DNA from: Acaryochloris sp. CRU_2_0
GTDB lineage: Bacteria > Cyanobacteriota > Cyanobacteriia > Thermosynechococcales > Thermosynechococcaceae
Length of the DNA: 46,954 bases
Assembly (NCBI GenBank): GCA_012034865.1
Contig: JAAUOM010000025.1
Location: forward strand, 1-46,954
Reading direction: 5' to 3'
The position numbers and the translations under genes are program-made. The notes below the pieces were generated by a model. It searched no databases, was not told the DNA's origin, and worked only from the letters and a program-made list of their open reading frames with translations. Below are positions 8,777 through 17,761 of this stretch, in pieces; position 1 is the first letter of the stretch; every line of letters begins with the position of its first letter.

Positions 8777-9937
8777 ATGGGAAACACGCCTACGCTATCT
8801 CGATCAGGTATTTTTGTGAGTCCTACTGCTACCCAAGCTCCCGCCCGTGCTGTATTCCCGTTTACAGCCATTGTCGGCCAAGAAGAAATGAAGCTGGCAT
8901 TGATCCTCAACACGATCGACCCCAGAATTGGCGGTGTGATGATTATGGGCGATCGAGGCACGGGTAAAACCACAACCATTCGGGCTTTAGCCGATCTACT
9001 CCCCCAGATCAATGTGGTTTTCAACGATCCGTTCAATAGTGATCCGGAAGATCCAGAATTAATGAGTGATGAGGTTAAAGCCTTAGTAACCAAAGGTCAG
9101 ACGCCTGAGATTACCCAAATGCAAGTCCCAATGGTGGATTTACCCTTGGGGGCAACGGAAGACCGAGTCTGCGGCACCATCGACATTGAGAAAGCCCTAG
9201 CAGAAGGGGTCAAGGCTTTTGAACCCGGATTGCTGGCCAAAGCCAATCGCGGCATCCTCTATGTGGATGAAGTCAATCTTCTCGATGATCACCTGGTGGA
9301 TGTGCTGTTGGATTCTGCAGCGTCAGGTTGGAATACGGTGGAGCGCGAAGGCATTTCCATTCGCCATCCTGCCCGCTTTGTATTGGTGGGCTCGGGCAAC
9401 CCCGAAGAAGGTGAACTGCGACCCCAATTGTTGGATCGCTTTGGTATGCATGCTGAAATTCATACCGTCAAGGATCCAACCTTGCGCGTCCAAATTGTGG
9501 AAGAGCGATCGCAATTTGATCAAGACCCTCAATCCTATCTAGACAACCACCAGGTCGATCAACAGGCGTTGCAAGCACAGATTGTCAATGCCCAAAAGAA
9601 TCTCCCTCAGGTGAACATCGATCATGAACTGCGGGTCAATATTTCCCAAGTCTGCTCTGAATTGGATGTAGACGGGCTGCGGGGGGATATTGTTAGCAAT
9701 CGAGCAGCCAGGGCTCTGGCCGCCTTCGAGGGGCGAACAGAAGTAACAGAGCAGGACATTCGGCGAGTGATCACCCTCTGTCTGCGTCATCGCCTCCGCA
9801 AAGATCCGTTAGAATCGATTGATTCTGGCTACAGGGTTAGCAAGGTGTTCCGCCAAGTGTTTGGTTTGCCCGATGAAGAAGAGATGGATGTTTCTGCTCA
9901 AAATGGCAGTCCCTCTTTAGCCGTCTCCTATTCCTAG
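8777..9937 (+). CDS. chlI: Magnesium chelatase ATPase subunit I
   Basis: 386 residues. It is the AAA+ subunit that, with ChlD and ChlH, inserts Mg2+ into protoporphyrin IX, the first committed step of chlorophyll synthesis. Recognised blocks are VFPFTAIVGQ, Walker A GDRGTGKTTTIRAL, MVDLPLGATEDRVCGTIDIE, Walker B GILYVDEVNLLDDH, VGSGNPEEGELRPQLLDRFG and the sensor-region LRGDIVSNRAARAL. The start at 8777 (MGNTPTL) keeps a short variable leader before the conserved domain. The upstream in-frame extension overlaps lepB and is not needed. The ribosome-binding site is weak. Confidence 0.96.
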   Translation: MGNTPTLSRSGIFVSPTATQAPARAVFPFTAIVGQEEMKLALILNTIDPRIGGVMIMGDRGTGKTTTIRALADLLPQINVVFNDPFNSDPEDPELMSDEVKALVTKGQTPEITQMQVPMVDLPLGATEDRVCGTIDIEKALAEGVKAFEPGLLAKANRGILYVDEVNLLDDHLVDVLLDSAASGWNTVEREGISIRHPARFVLVGSGNPEEGELRPQLLDRFGMHAEIHTVKDPTLRVQIVEERSQFDQDPQSYLDNHQVDQQALQAQIVNAQKNLPQVNIDHELRVNISQVCSELDVDGLRGDIVSNRAARALAAFEGRTEVTEQDIRRVITLCLRHRLRKDPLESIDSGYRVSKVFRQVFGLPDEEEMDVSAQNGSPSLAVSYS

Positions 9938-9940
9938 TGT

Positions 9941-10176
9941 ATGTTGGGCTTAAGTGAACTCAAGCAAACCAAAGTTTACCAGGAAGCCTTGCAAGAAGGT
10001 GAAGCAAGGCTCACATTCCGCCAGCTCACTCGCCGTATTGGTGATATTTAGATCTGCAATCTCAGATCCAAGCTTTGTCCCTCGACCAACTCGAAGCCCT
10101 CGGTAAAGCATTGCTCGACTTCTGAGAACCCGCAGACTTGGTGGATTGGTTGCAAGATAATCGATCCGAGTCGTAA
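9941..10176 (+). pseudogene. Remnant of a Rpn-type nuclease / DUF4351 protein C-terminus
   Basis: Three short pieces in different frames read MLGLSELKQTKVYQEALQEG, then DLQSQIQALSLDQLEALGKA, then EPADLVDWLQDN. Together they match the C-terminal tail of the transposase-like PD-(D/E)xK proteins common in cyanobacteria (Rpn family with DUF4351). A frameshift after RRIGDI and another stop after LLDF separate the pieces. The N-terminal nuclease domain is absent. It is a decayed fragment with no expected function. Confidence 0.7.
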
Positions 10177-10227
10177 GTTTTTAATTATTCTCAAAGCAAG
10201 CTGAGGTGAGGGTTTTAAGCTATTGTT

Positions 10228-11916
10228 CTACTCAATAGATATACCTCGCACGGTGGCAGCTTGTCGTCGTCCAGCTACAGGAGCACGCGCCGCTGCCCGT
10301 TCTCGCAGGCGATGGGATTGGAAATGGGCTTGCCAGAGGGAGGGAGCATCTAGGGTCTCGCCACCGTGAGCCGTTAAGCGTTGGCGAACTTGACACAATA
10401 CAGGCGTATTCACACACATCCCAGATATGATCACTTGTCCCTTCGTTAAAGCGGGTAATTCCTTCAGCAAGTCGCGGCCTGCTGCTTCGACGCCATATTT
10501 GAGGCTGTCTTGATCGACGGGATTGACAATCCGCATGATGAACTGGCTCATGCATTGTGACAACACATCCGAGTCGAGCTTACCGGGACGTTGGGTAATC
10601 AGTCCGACGCCCAAGCCAAATTTACGACCTTCACTGAGGATGGTGCGAATCACCGATTTACAGCAGGAGGGTTCATGGGCGGGGGCAAAGCGATGAGCTT
10701 CTTCTAGCAAAACAAAGATGGGATAGGGCAGATAGTTTTCATCTTCAGCCGTGATTTTTTCTTTGAGGGTATTCATGCGCGCTTGATTGGCTTGTCGCAG
10801 AATCGCTGCACAGATGACCTGCTGTTCTTCTTGGCTAATTTCGTTCATTTGCAGAACCGTGACCTGGCCCGGTTCAAATAAATCGCGAGGGGAAAGATGC
10901 TCAAAGGCATGAAAATAGGGAGAGTTAGCCAGTTTTTCTAGTTTCCATTCCAGAGCTGAAGCAGAGGAGCCAGGTTGATCACCACCGTTTTTGTCTTGGA
11001 TAATATCCGCTGCATTGACTTCAAAAATTAAGTCATTGATATCCCAGCGGGCGTTTTTGCGCTGTTTGGCTTGCAGATTATTAAAGGCTTTGTGGAGAAT
11101 GGCTTGTTGACGCTCACTCATTTCCGGTAGCAGCATCTTGATATCGGCATAGTTCAAAGACGAAACGCGGATAGTGATCTGCTCAGGATTGAGGACTTGC
11201 ACTTGGGGAGCATAGCCATCTTCATCGGTAAAGGCCGGATGGCCACGCAGGGCTTCGAGGGTGCCATACTCCCCGTGGGGGTCAAAGATTAAGACCGCCG
11301 CCCGATTGTAGGGACGCAGCAATTCTTCAATGAGGACGCCAGCCGTGTAGGATTTGCCTGAGCCTGTCCCCGCCAAAATCGCCATATGGGTACTGACTAG
11401 CGCTTTAACATCAAGACTAATGGGAACGGCATCAAGATCGCGCAACAATAACGACCCAATCGTGGCTGAACCCACCTCTCCCTTTTGCTTTTTGTTGAGG
11501 ATGCGCTGTAGAGTCGAGTCATCCGCTCTATAAACTTTAGCCCCCGGTGCCGGGGGCTGACGGGGGTTCATAAAACCTAGATTGGGATGGAAGTAGCCGA
11601 TCACATCGACGGCGACTTCATAAATTTCGGGACTGGAATATTTGAAGCCAACTAGGGCTGCGATCGCACTAGGGTCAATCTCAGTATCTGCAAAAATTCG
11701 ATCCGGCAAGTGATCCACTAGAGTACAAGCCGAAATATTCCCCAGGATTTCTAGGGGAATATTGTCAGCATGGGTAAGGCGATAGGAAACAAATTCACCA
11801 ATTTTGATGTGTTGGGTATCGGCTGTAATAAAAACATATTGATTCCCACTCTCACCAGGCCCTTTAACCGTACCAATCACAGGGGTGAGGGCTTGTTTGC
11901 GCTGTACTCGAACCAT
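10228..11916 (-). CDS. HerA-type DNA translocase (HAS-barrel + DUF87 ATPase)
   Basis: 562 residues. The N-terminal 130 or so residues form a beta-rich HAS-barrel region. The FtsK/HerA ATPase follows, with Walker A GTGSGKS at 183-189, Walker B in FVLLEEAHRFAP, and the late LITQRPGKLDSDVLSQC block with the following RIVNP. HerA forms hexameric rings that pump DNA and usually work with the nuclease NurA in end resection, or with other nucleases in defence modules. No NurA or other nuclease gene is adjacent: the left neighbour is a pseudogene, and the right side is a 475-base spacer and a kinase. It may act alone or with a partner elsewhere. The extreme C terminus is Arg/Ala rich. Confidence 0.88.
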   Translation of the reverse strand: MVRVQRKQALTPVIGTVKGPGESGNQYVFITADTQHIKIGEFVSYRLTHADNIPLEILGNISACTLVDHLPDRIFADTEIDPSAIAALVGFKYSSPEIYEVAVDVIGYFHPNLGFMNPRQPPAPGAKVYRADDSTLQRILNKKQKGEVGSATIGSLLLRDLDAVPISLDVKALVSTHMAILAGTGSGKSYTAGVLIEELLRPYNRAAVLIFDPHGEYGTLEALRGHPAFTDEDGYAPQVQVLNPEQITIRVSSLNYADIKMLLPEMSERQQAILHKAFNNLQAKQRKNARWDINDLIFEVNAADIIQDKNGGDQPGSSASALEWKLEKLANSPYFHAFEHLSPRDLFEPGQVTVLQMNEISQEEQQVICAAILRQANQARMNTLKEKITAEDENYLPYPIFVLLEEAHRFAPAHEPSCCKSVIRTILSEGRKFGLGVGLITQRPGKLDSDVLSQCMSQFIMRIVNPVDQDSLKYGVEAAGRDLLKELPALTKGQVIISGMCVNTPVLCQVRQRLTAHGGETLDAPSLWQAHFQSHRLRERAAARAPVAGRRQAATVRGISIE

Positions 11917-12391
11917 AAACCGTATTCACAACCAGTATTCTGTTGGCTACATCGTATACGAGGGAAACCAAATTGGCATCTTTTGGGAGGAACAATCGGC
12001 ATTAATCCACCAGAATTCAACCTCAATCCGTCAGAATAAAGAACTGAAGAATTTGTAGCAAACGCCTGATTTAGTTGCAGGGACTGCGTTAGAGCCTACA
12101 GAAAAGTAGAAATAGAGCTGAAACAAAAGCCAAGGAGCATTTGTTAGCCTTTGTAAAGACGTGTAACCCCTGAAGACCTGTCGTATTAACCTATTCGTCT
12201 TTGCTAAGATGCCAAAGAAGCGGTGTGTTCTCATTTGTTCTCATTGATATTGGTGCATCACCCCAACATCGGGATTACTCATTGATGTCAAGATGCATTC
12301 CCTACAGCCAAGTCTTGGATAGTGCTTACGGGTTCTAGTCTGGACTTGCTCTGTCTTTTTTCAGCTCTGTTACTGATCTGGAGTACACCGG
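11917..12391. other. 475-base intergenic region
   Basis: It separates the divergent herA-like (-) and kinase (+) genes. Only short frames without recognisable content run through it. It must contain both promoters. I see no tRNA, no clear riboswitch and no long palindrome. Confidence 0.55.
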
Positions 12392-14089
12392 ATGCCAACT
12401 CAGCCCTATCATTCCCCGGCAACAATGATTGCCAACCGCTATCGCATTGTCCGTGAATTGGGTAAAGGGGGATTTGGTTGTACTTATTTAGTGGAAGATG
12501 TTCATCGGTTTAATGAGTGGTGTGTCCTTAAAGAGTTTGCCCCCGCCAATGAGAGCAGTGAGCTATTACTCACGAAGGCTAAAGAATTATTTGTGCGCGA
12601 AGCGGCTGTCCTTTACAAGCTGGATCATGCCCAAATTCCCCGGTTTCGGGAATGGTTTATGGGACATCAAGATCGCTCCCTCTGCTTGGTTCAAGATTAT
12701 GTGGAAGGCACCACCTATCAGGCATTGTTGCGAGAGCGGGTTCATCGAGGAGAAACCTTCTCAACAGCAGAAGTGTATACCTTTTTGCTCCGACTGCTCC
12801 CCGTCCTGGACTATATCCATCGCCAAGGGTTGATTCATCGGGATATTTCCCCCGATAATCTGATTCAAAGGCAGCGCGATGGCTTGCCCATCTTGATTGA
12901 TTTTGGCGGTGTCAAACAAATTACGGCCAGTTTTGGCAAATTTGTTGATCCTGATCATCCCGATCGCCAGTTTGGGGAAGCGACCATTTTGGGGAAACCA
13001 GGCTATGCGCCAGAAGAACAGATTCGCCTAGGGAAAGTCTTTGAGCATAGTGATCTCTATGCCCTGGGGGTCACCGCCCTAGTGATGCTGATCGGTCAGG
13101 AACCCCAGGAGTTCTATGATGCCAACCTGCGCGCCTTTCAATGGCGACACCAGGTTGAGGTTGATCCTGCCTTTGCCAGGATCTTGGATACACTGGTAGC
13201 CACACAAGCCCATGCTCGTTATCCTTCAGCGCAACGAGCCTTCAGGGATTTAGAAAAACTCGATCTCTTGCGATCCAAACAGGCTGCTACGACGGCTGAC
13301 ATTCCTACTCTGTCTCAGGAGGTTGACTTAGAGGCCAAGACAGTAGCATCCAATTCGGTGGCTTCTGCCCAAACCGATTCGGGGGGATTTGCCCCGGAAA
13401 TAACGCAGCATACAGTGGTAGTGGAATCCACTGCCCCTGCACCACCCGATAGAGTGACTCAGGTAAAGATCCGTGTTCGCCAGTGGATGATCAAACAATT
13501 GCAGCGCCTGCTGGTGTTGGCTGCGATCGCAACTCTCCTCGGCGGTGTAGTGTCGGCTCTGCGAGAACGTCTAGAGACGGCTGGCATCTCCCCCGCTCCT
13601 TCACCTTCCACCTCCCCAAAGAACGCCCCCGATCCACCTCTTTCGCGGGAAGAGTCAGCCCGCAAAGACCGCTTGTTTGATCGCATTGATGTGTTAGAAG
13701 TCTCCATTCCCTACTTTAACCAGCTCACCAACGAAGCCTTTTTCCTCCAGTATCCTGAGTATCAAGGTCGCTCCCTCAGCCAAAGTCAGGCAGATGCTCT
13801 CTTGCGAGAACAGTGGGACGAAGTGGGGTTACAAGTTTTAGAGGCGATGGGCAAGTTAGATCCAGTGGCGCGCGATCGCATCGGTCAGTATCAACGTCTG
13901 GATCAACAACGGTTGGAAGACCAGTTGCAAGAGAAGCAGGTAAACCGACGTCGCTTCTATCGGCGGGTGGATGAACAATTGGTGAAATATTTGCCGATGT
14001 ATGAGAATGTGAACCTGCAAGGCAAGCGGGCACAGCAATTGTGGTTTGCGATCGCCCAAGATCAGCTTCTAGAAATAGAGCGTAATTAA
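12392..14089 (+). CDS. Membrane-anchored Ser/Thr protein kinase, HRDIS variant
   Basis: 565 residues: kinase domain at about 15-290, Gln/Ser/Thr-rich linker, one membrane helix at about 372-390 (LLVLAAIATLLGGVVSAL), and an extracytoplasmic helical tail of about 170 residues with no family I recognise. The glycine loop GKGGFG is at 25-30, the ATP lysine is Lys47, the catalytic loop is HRDISPDN (Asp151, Asn156), and the DFG is at 170-172. The usual catalytic-loop lysine (HRDxK) is replaced by Ser153. This HRDIS form recurs in one clade of cyanobacterial kinases and may alter activity. An alternative nucleotide is possible but not shown. A long 5' spacer precedes it. No obvious substrate gene is nearby. 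Confidence 0.9.
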   Translation: MPTQPYHSPATMIANRYRIVRELGKGGFGCTYLVEDVHRFNEWCVLKEFAPANESSELLLTKAKELFVREAAVLYKLDHAQIPRFREWFMGHQDRSLCLVQDYVEGTTYQALLRERVHRGETFSTAEVYTFLLRLLPVLDYIHRQGLIHRDISPDNLIQRQRDGLPILIDFGGVKQITASFGKFVDPDHPDRQFGEATILGKPGYAPEEQIRLGKVFEHSDLYALGVTALVMLIGQEPQEFYDANLRAFQWRHQVEVDPAFARILDTLVATQAHARYPSAQRAFRDLEKLDLLRSKQAATTADIPTLSQEVDLEAKTVASNSVASAQTDSGGFAPEITQHTVVVESTAPAPPDRVTQVKIRVRQWMIKQLQRLLVLAAIATLLGGVVSALRERLETAGISPAPSPSTSPKNAPDPPLSREESARKDRLFDRIDVLEVSIPYFNQLTNEAFFLQYPEYQGRSLSQSQADALLREQWDEVGLQVLEAMGKLDPVARDRIGQYQRLDQQRLEDQLQEKQVNRRRFYRRVDEQLVKYLPMYENVNLQGKRAQQLWFAIAQDQLLEIERN

Positions 14090-14255
14090 ACATACAGTAG
14101 AGCCTTTATCCAAGAGGCTCAAGCTGCTCATGGACTCATCCAAAAAACGGCAATCTGTAACCATATCAACATCACACCTTAAGACATAGATTGATAGGAT
14201 TTAGAAAGCGTTTCTAAGGGCAAATGATGCCGAAAGGATGTTAGGAGTCTCAGTT

Positions 14256-14720
14256 ATGAATATACAACTGCGTCGAGTGATTCTGCATGTAGCTGTGATC
14301 GTCACTGTGGTCATCAGTGGCATCCTGACCCAACCCAATGGGGCTTTAGCCGCCTCTAATTTGGCCAAACAGCCTGCTATGGATGTGAATGTCACCCTAG
14401 GGAATGAAGCAGGCGATCTCCAGTTTTTCCCTGCCCATCTGCAATTTGAACCCGGTCGCCGCTATAACTTGCACCTAAATAATCCCAGTAACCAAAAACA
14501 CTATTTCACCGCCAAAGACTTCGCCGATGGAATTTGGTCACAGAAGGTAGATGCTGGCAATGTTGAAATTAAAGGGGCGATTCACGAACTAGAGCTAAGA
14601 TCCCACACGCAAGCCGATTGGGTCTTTATTCCTTTGCGGTCTGGCACCTATTCTCTGCGGTGTACAGTCCCTGGGCATACCGAAGCTGGCATGGTCGGCA
14701 CCATTGAAATAGCAGGATAA
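14256..14720 (+). CDS. Exported cupredoxin (plastocyanin/azurin-like copper protein)
   Basis: 154 residues with a signal peptide (RRVILHVAVIVTVVISGI, likely cleaved after ALA near 32). The domain carries a full type-1 copper ligand set: His82 in NQKHYFT, Cys136 in LRCTVPGH, His141, and Met146 in HTEAGM. It is longer at the N-terminal side than plastocyanin and lacks the plastocyanin acidic/hydrophobic signature, so I do not call it petE. Its probable place is the periplasm or thylakoid lumen, in electron transfer or copper handling. The start at 14256 is preceded by AGGAG at good spacing and is preferred over 14238. Confidence 0.85.
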   Translation: MNIQLRRVILHVAVIVTVVISGILTQPNGALAASNLAKQPAMDVNVTLGNEAGDLQFFPAHLQFEPGRRYNLHLNNPSNQKHYFTAKDFADGIWSQKVDAGNVEIKGAIHELELRSHTQADWVFIPLRSGTYSLRCTVPGHTEAGMVGTIEIAG

Positions 14721-14738
14721 TTGGCAAGTTTTGCCAAT
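14720..14738 (+). terminator. Hairpin after the cupredoxin gene
   Basis: Arms ATTGGCAA and TTGCCAAT with a 3-base loop, overlapping the stop codon region and followed by TTTAG. It is a plausible factor-independent terminator between convergent genes. Confidence 0.55.
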
Positions 14739-14808
14739 TTAGCTCATTTCTCGCAATTATCGCTCCATAATCCCCTTCTAAGAGGGGTACCCGCAGGGTG
14801 GGGTGGTT

Positions 14809-16170
14809 TTACGGGGTGGTTGTATCCGTCGGTGCGTCAGCGCCAGAGTCTGAAGGACTAGCAGGCTCAGGTTGGGGGTTGAGACCCTCGGTAGGCGTTG
14901 TTGGCGATTGGGGGGTTCCTAAATCACTAGAGGGCTTGAGCAACGGCACCGCTGAAGGCTGATCTGGATCTGCGCCGGGTTGAGGGGCAACGTTTGCAGG
15001 GGATTGGTTAATAGAATTGGGGATAGGGGTACCCAGGGGCTGGGGCTGATCTTGGGGTTGCGGTACTACCAGACTAGGAGAAGGAGTAGATCCATCTTTA
15101 GAGGATTTATCCTGGTCTAGAAGGGTATCTTTTGGATCTGGATCTAATTCCCCAGTTGGTTTGGCTGGTTTGAGAGTAGGAGTGTCTTTATCGATTGCAG
15201 GAGGGGAGGACTCAGTATTGGGCTTTGCTGGTGTAGCAGGGTTACTCTTGGCCTCACAGACTTTCTTGGAATATTTGAAATCAAACGGGAGAACAACCAA
15301 CTTATTGGCGTCTGCTGCCGTGATTTTATATTTTTTCGCCTCACTTTTAACAACCCGATCTAAAAGATCGGAATTCGTGGATTTAGTAATGTCAGAGACA
15401 ACGGGTGTTGCTTGGGCACTCACCCAAATTCGATATTCGCCTTGGCCTTCTAAGCGCTCAGGACAGGCTGTTTTGGGATAGTCATAAGCGACAAAACGCT
15501 TGATGGTTTGAGCGGGGGGCAAATTGCCAGGATCCGCTGCTGCCGCACTGTCCACACCGCCAATACTAGTATCTTTGGGGGGAACGACATTATTCGCTAC
15601 AGGGTTTGTAGGAACTGAGGGAGGGGCTAGGGGTTTAGAAGAACCTGGATCCGTGGGCAGATTGGGCAATTCTGCTTTGCCATTCAACCAATCTCTAAAA
15701 TCTTGATCGCTGAGTCCAGATCCTTTGGAAGCAGAGGGCGTAATAGCATTTGCAGAAGACAGGTTAGTGGGTTGGCGAGGATTCCTAGCAACAACGCTTG
15801 GCTGGGGAAGTGAGGAACGATTTTGAAGAGAAGAAGGTAATTCCACAATCGAGGAAGAAAAGGGATCAAAAGCTGGGTTGGGAGAACTTGTGATAGGCAG
15901 TTCAGCCAAACTCCCAGGTGTCGTGATATTGAGGGGTAAGCCTGCTACCCCAGGGGCAGGCGGAGGTGCATTTGGATCAACGACCTGATTAGGCTGAGAG
16001 GGTTGAGTGGCGGAGGGTTGTAAAAGACTGATGACCCGCAACGGTTTTTTAGTGGGTTGCTTACCTGAGGCAGGTGCTAAAGCAAATCCCGTCAGGAGAA
16101 CACCATGGGCAACACCAGAAGCGATCATGGCGACCATGGCGGGCTGTTGCAAAGGTTGAGAAAGAGTCAT
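14809..16170 (-). CDS. Proline-rich TonB-like protein
   Basis: 453 residues. The N terminus has a single membrane segment (AMVAMIASGVAHGVLLTGFA), followed by a long Pro/Ser/Gln-rich periplasmic linker. Residues from about 220 to 315 (YDYPKTACPERLEGQGEYRI, VSDITKS and LLDRVVKSEAKKYKI) resemble a TonB C-terminal domain, with Y-P, the G-E-x-x-x-W-V strand and the D-x-x-V helix. A second disordered, Pro/Asp/Ser-rich tail of about 130 residues follows, which is unusual because TonB domains are normally terminal. No exbB, exbD or TonB-dependent receptor gene is near. Energy coupling to outer-membrane transport is possible but unproven. The TonB call rests on pattern only. Confidence 0.6.
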   Translation of the reverse strand: MTLSQPLQQPAMVAMIASGVAHGVLLTGFALAPASGKQPTKKPLRVISLLQPSATQPSQPNQVVDPNAPPPAPGVAGLPLNITTPGSLAELPITSSPNPAFDPFSSSIVELPSSLQNRSSLPQPSVVARNPRQPTNLSSANAITPSASKGSGLSDQDFRDWLNGKAELPNLPTDPGSSKPLAPPSVPTNPVANNVVPPKDTSIGGVDSAAAADPGNLPPAQTIKRFVAYDYPKTACPERLEGQGEYRIWVSAQATPVVSDITKSTNSDLLDRVVKSEAKKYKITAADANKLVVLPFDFKYSKKVCEAKSNPATPAKPNTESSPPAIDKDTPTLKPAKPTGELDPDPKDTLLDQDKSSKDGSTPSPSLVVPQPQDQPQPLGTPIPNSINQSPANVAPQPGADPDQPSAVPLLKPSSDLGTPQSPTTPTEGLNPQPEPASPSDSGADAPTDTTTP

Positions 16171-16474
16171 AAGAAGGTGTTGGCGCTAAAATTCACGAGT
16201 CAGGATAGGCAAAATCACCCGTCTAGGATGGCAGCATTTCACTGAAACGATTCTACTGTCAAGACGAAGCAAAAATAGGGTTGTTTCAGTTTGAGGATGG
16301 TTAACCCTCATTCCTTTACTTTATGATAACAATCCATTCCACTAGAGTCAGTCATTCACTTTGCAAGATTACAAAATAATCTGTTGTCTCTTGTCATTGC
16401 TCCCAAAGGTGACTAGAGTAATGAATAAACCCTACAGACGCTATTTTGACGCTTAGATATAAGGAGTTATCACT
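16171..16474. other. 304-base spacer upstream of petG
   Basis: It lies between the TonB-like gene (-) and petG (+), so both promoters must lie here. A/T-rich stretches occur around 16310-16390. I see no gene or strong hairpin. Confidence 0.5.
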
Positions 16475-16585
16475 GTGGTAGAACCTCTTTTGGCTGGTAT
16501 TGTCCTGGGGCTGGTGCCAGTTACTATAGCCGGATTACTTGTAGCTGCATGGCAACAATATAAACGAGGTGAAGAGGTCAGCTAA
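16475..16585 (+). CDS. petG: Cytochrome b6f complex subunit 5 (PetG)
   Basis: A 36-residue frame starting with GTG: (f)[13 protein letters not shown], then the single membrane helix, ending in [10 protein letters not shown]. PetG always begins MVEPLL and ends with a K/Q-Q-Y-K-R tail, so identification is direct. It is a small hydrophobic subunit needed for assembly and stability of the b6f complex in the thylakoid. AAGGAG at 16461-16466 is well spaced for the GTG. The gene is monocistronic. The internal segment [13 protein letters not shown] differs from commoner versions but keeps the pattern. Confidence 0.95.
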   Translation: MVEPLLAGIVLGLVPVTIAGLLVAAWQQYKRGEEVS

Positions 16586-16694
16586 GGCTGTGGGTTGAGT
16601 TCACTTTCTAACTGGCTCTCGCTCTAGTTCAAAAATAGACTTTGCTAAAGATGCAGCATCCAAGAGTTATGTGCTTTACTTGCTGATTCTCTTT

Positions 16695-17243
16695 TTATAG
16701 ACCACATGCAAGCTGAAAGAAAGTGAGAGCAGTATTGCCATAGGTTTGAGTGTGACAAACCTCTAAGGTAGGAGGCGTTAGGGTAAAGCCTTGTTTAGGG
16801 TTATGCTCTACAGCCAGTTCTCCTGTGGGTTTGAGGAGCTGATGGGTTGCGATCGCCCCCAAAACAGATTCATATAACTCACTTCCATAGGGAGGGTCAA
16901 AGTAAATCAGATCAAAGGACTGACCTTGGAGTTTGGCGATCATTTTGACGACATCTCCCCGGATAATTTGCAATTGCTGCCCTGACCTAGTCAGCGGCTG
17001 CCAATTTTGGCGAATCACTTGGCAAGCCTTGCCAGACTGTTCAATTCCACAGACGATCGCAGCGTCTCGACAAAGAGCCTCTGCCCCCATGGAACCACTA
17101 CCAGCACATAAATCTAACCAATGACATCCGCTCAATTGGTGTCGCCAACGATGGAAGACCGCTTCGCGCACCCGTGCGGCGGTTGGCCGTGTACTCAAGC
17201 CAGCCAGGGTTTTTAGGGAACGATTGCCGTAAATTCTCACCAT
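16695..17243 (-). CDS. rsmD: 16S rRNA (guanine966-N2)-methyltransferase
   Basis: 182 residues. It methylates G966 of 16S rRNA with S-adenosylmethionine. It shows the N-terminal RPTAARVREAVFHRW block, the SAM-binding motif LDLCAGSGSMGAEAL, and the catalytic FDPPYGS. The length matches RsmD. The start codon overlaps the stop of the upstream membrane-protein gene by one base (TAATG), so translation is probably coupled. Confidence 0.93.
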   Translation of the reverse strand: MVRIYGNRSLKTLAGLSTRPTAARVREAVFHRWRHQLSGCHWLDLCAGSGSMGAEALCRDAAIVCGIEQSGKACQVIRQNWQPLTRSGQQLQIIRGDVVKMIAKLQGQSFDLIYFDPPYGSELYESVLGAIATHQLLKPTGELAVEHNPKQGFTLTPPTLEVCHTQTYGNTALTFFQLACGL

Positions 17244-17755
17244 TAATCCGTCGGTTCGATGTAGCCCTGCATCTTTTCAGGATCATACCGACGCAGGATA
17301 TCCGTAGCTTGGCGGGTTAGGGGTTCGGAGCCTTGAACGACAATTAAATATTTACCGGCACTCAAGCGATTTCGATAAATCAGGGCATCGCCACTGCCGA
17401 CGGATAAACCGACAACGCTCCCAGAGAGTAGACCGCCCAGGCTACCCAAGGCAGCTCCCAGCACCCCTCCTAAGACTACATTGATTACCGTACCCACCCC
17501 AGGAAACAGACGGATCCCCGTATATAGCTCAAACGTAGCGCCACAGATCAGCCCCAGGGGGATAGAAAAGGCCATCAGGCGTTGCGCTTGCTCTTGAGCG
17601 GGTTGTTTAGGGTCAATGAAGCCAAATTCATCCGCACTTTTATAGCCCCGTCCCAAAATTGAAATTTGGGTTAAGGGCAGACCCTTTCGTTCCAAAGCAG
17701 TATAGGCAGCTTCGGCTTGGATGCGATCGGGTAAGACAGCAATTAAATAATGCAT
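17243..17755 (-). CDS. Glycine-zipper membrane protein, conserved in cyanobacteria
   Basis: 170 residues. The N-terminal 50 or so residues look like a small alpha/beta sensor domain (HYLIAVLPDRIQAEAAYTAL). A central hydrophobic part has many small residues (NVVLGGVLGAALGSLGGLLS and what follows), a glycine-zipper-like membrane segment. A C-terminal beta strand (KYLIVVQGS) and helix follow. The architecture resembles general-stress/DUF1269-like membrane proteins, but I do not recognise a named family. It sits between hisH (6-base gap) and rsmD (1-base overlap), a tight three-gene unit. A link to histidine synthesis is not implied. Confidence 0.7.
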   Translation of the reverse strand: MHYLIAVLPDRIQAEAAYTALERKGLPLTQISILGRGYKSADEFGFIDPKQPAQEQAQRLMAFSIPLGLICGATFELYTGIRLFPGVGTVINVVLGGVLGAALGSLGGLLSGSVVGLSVGSGDALIYRNRLSAGKYLIVVQGSEPLTRQATDILRRYDPEKMQGYIEPTD

Positions 17756-17761
17756 GAGGAC

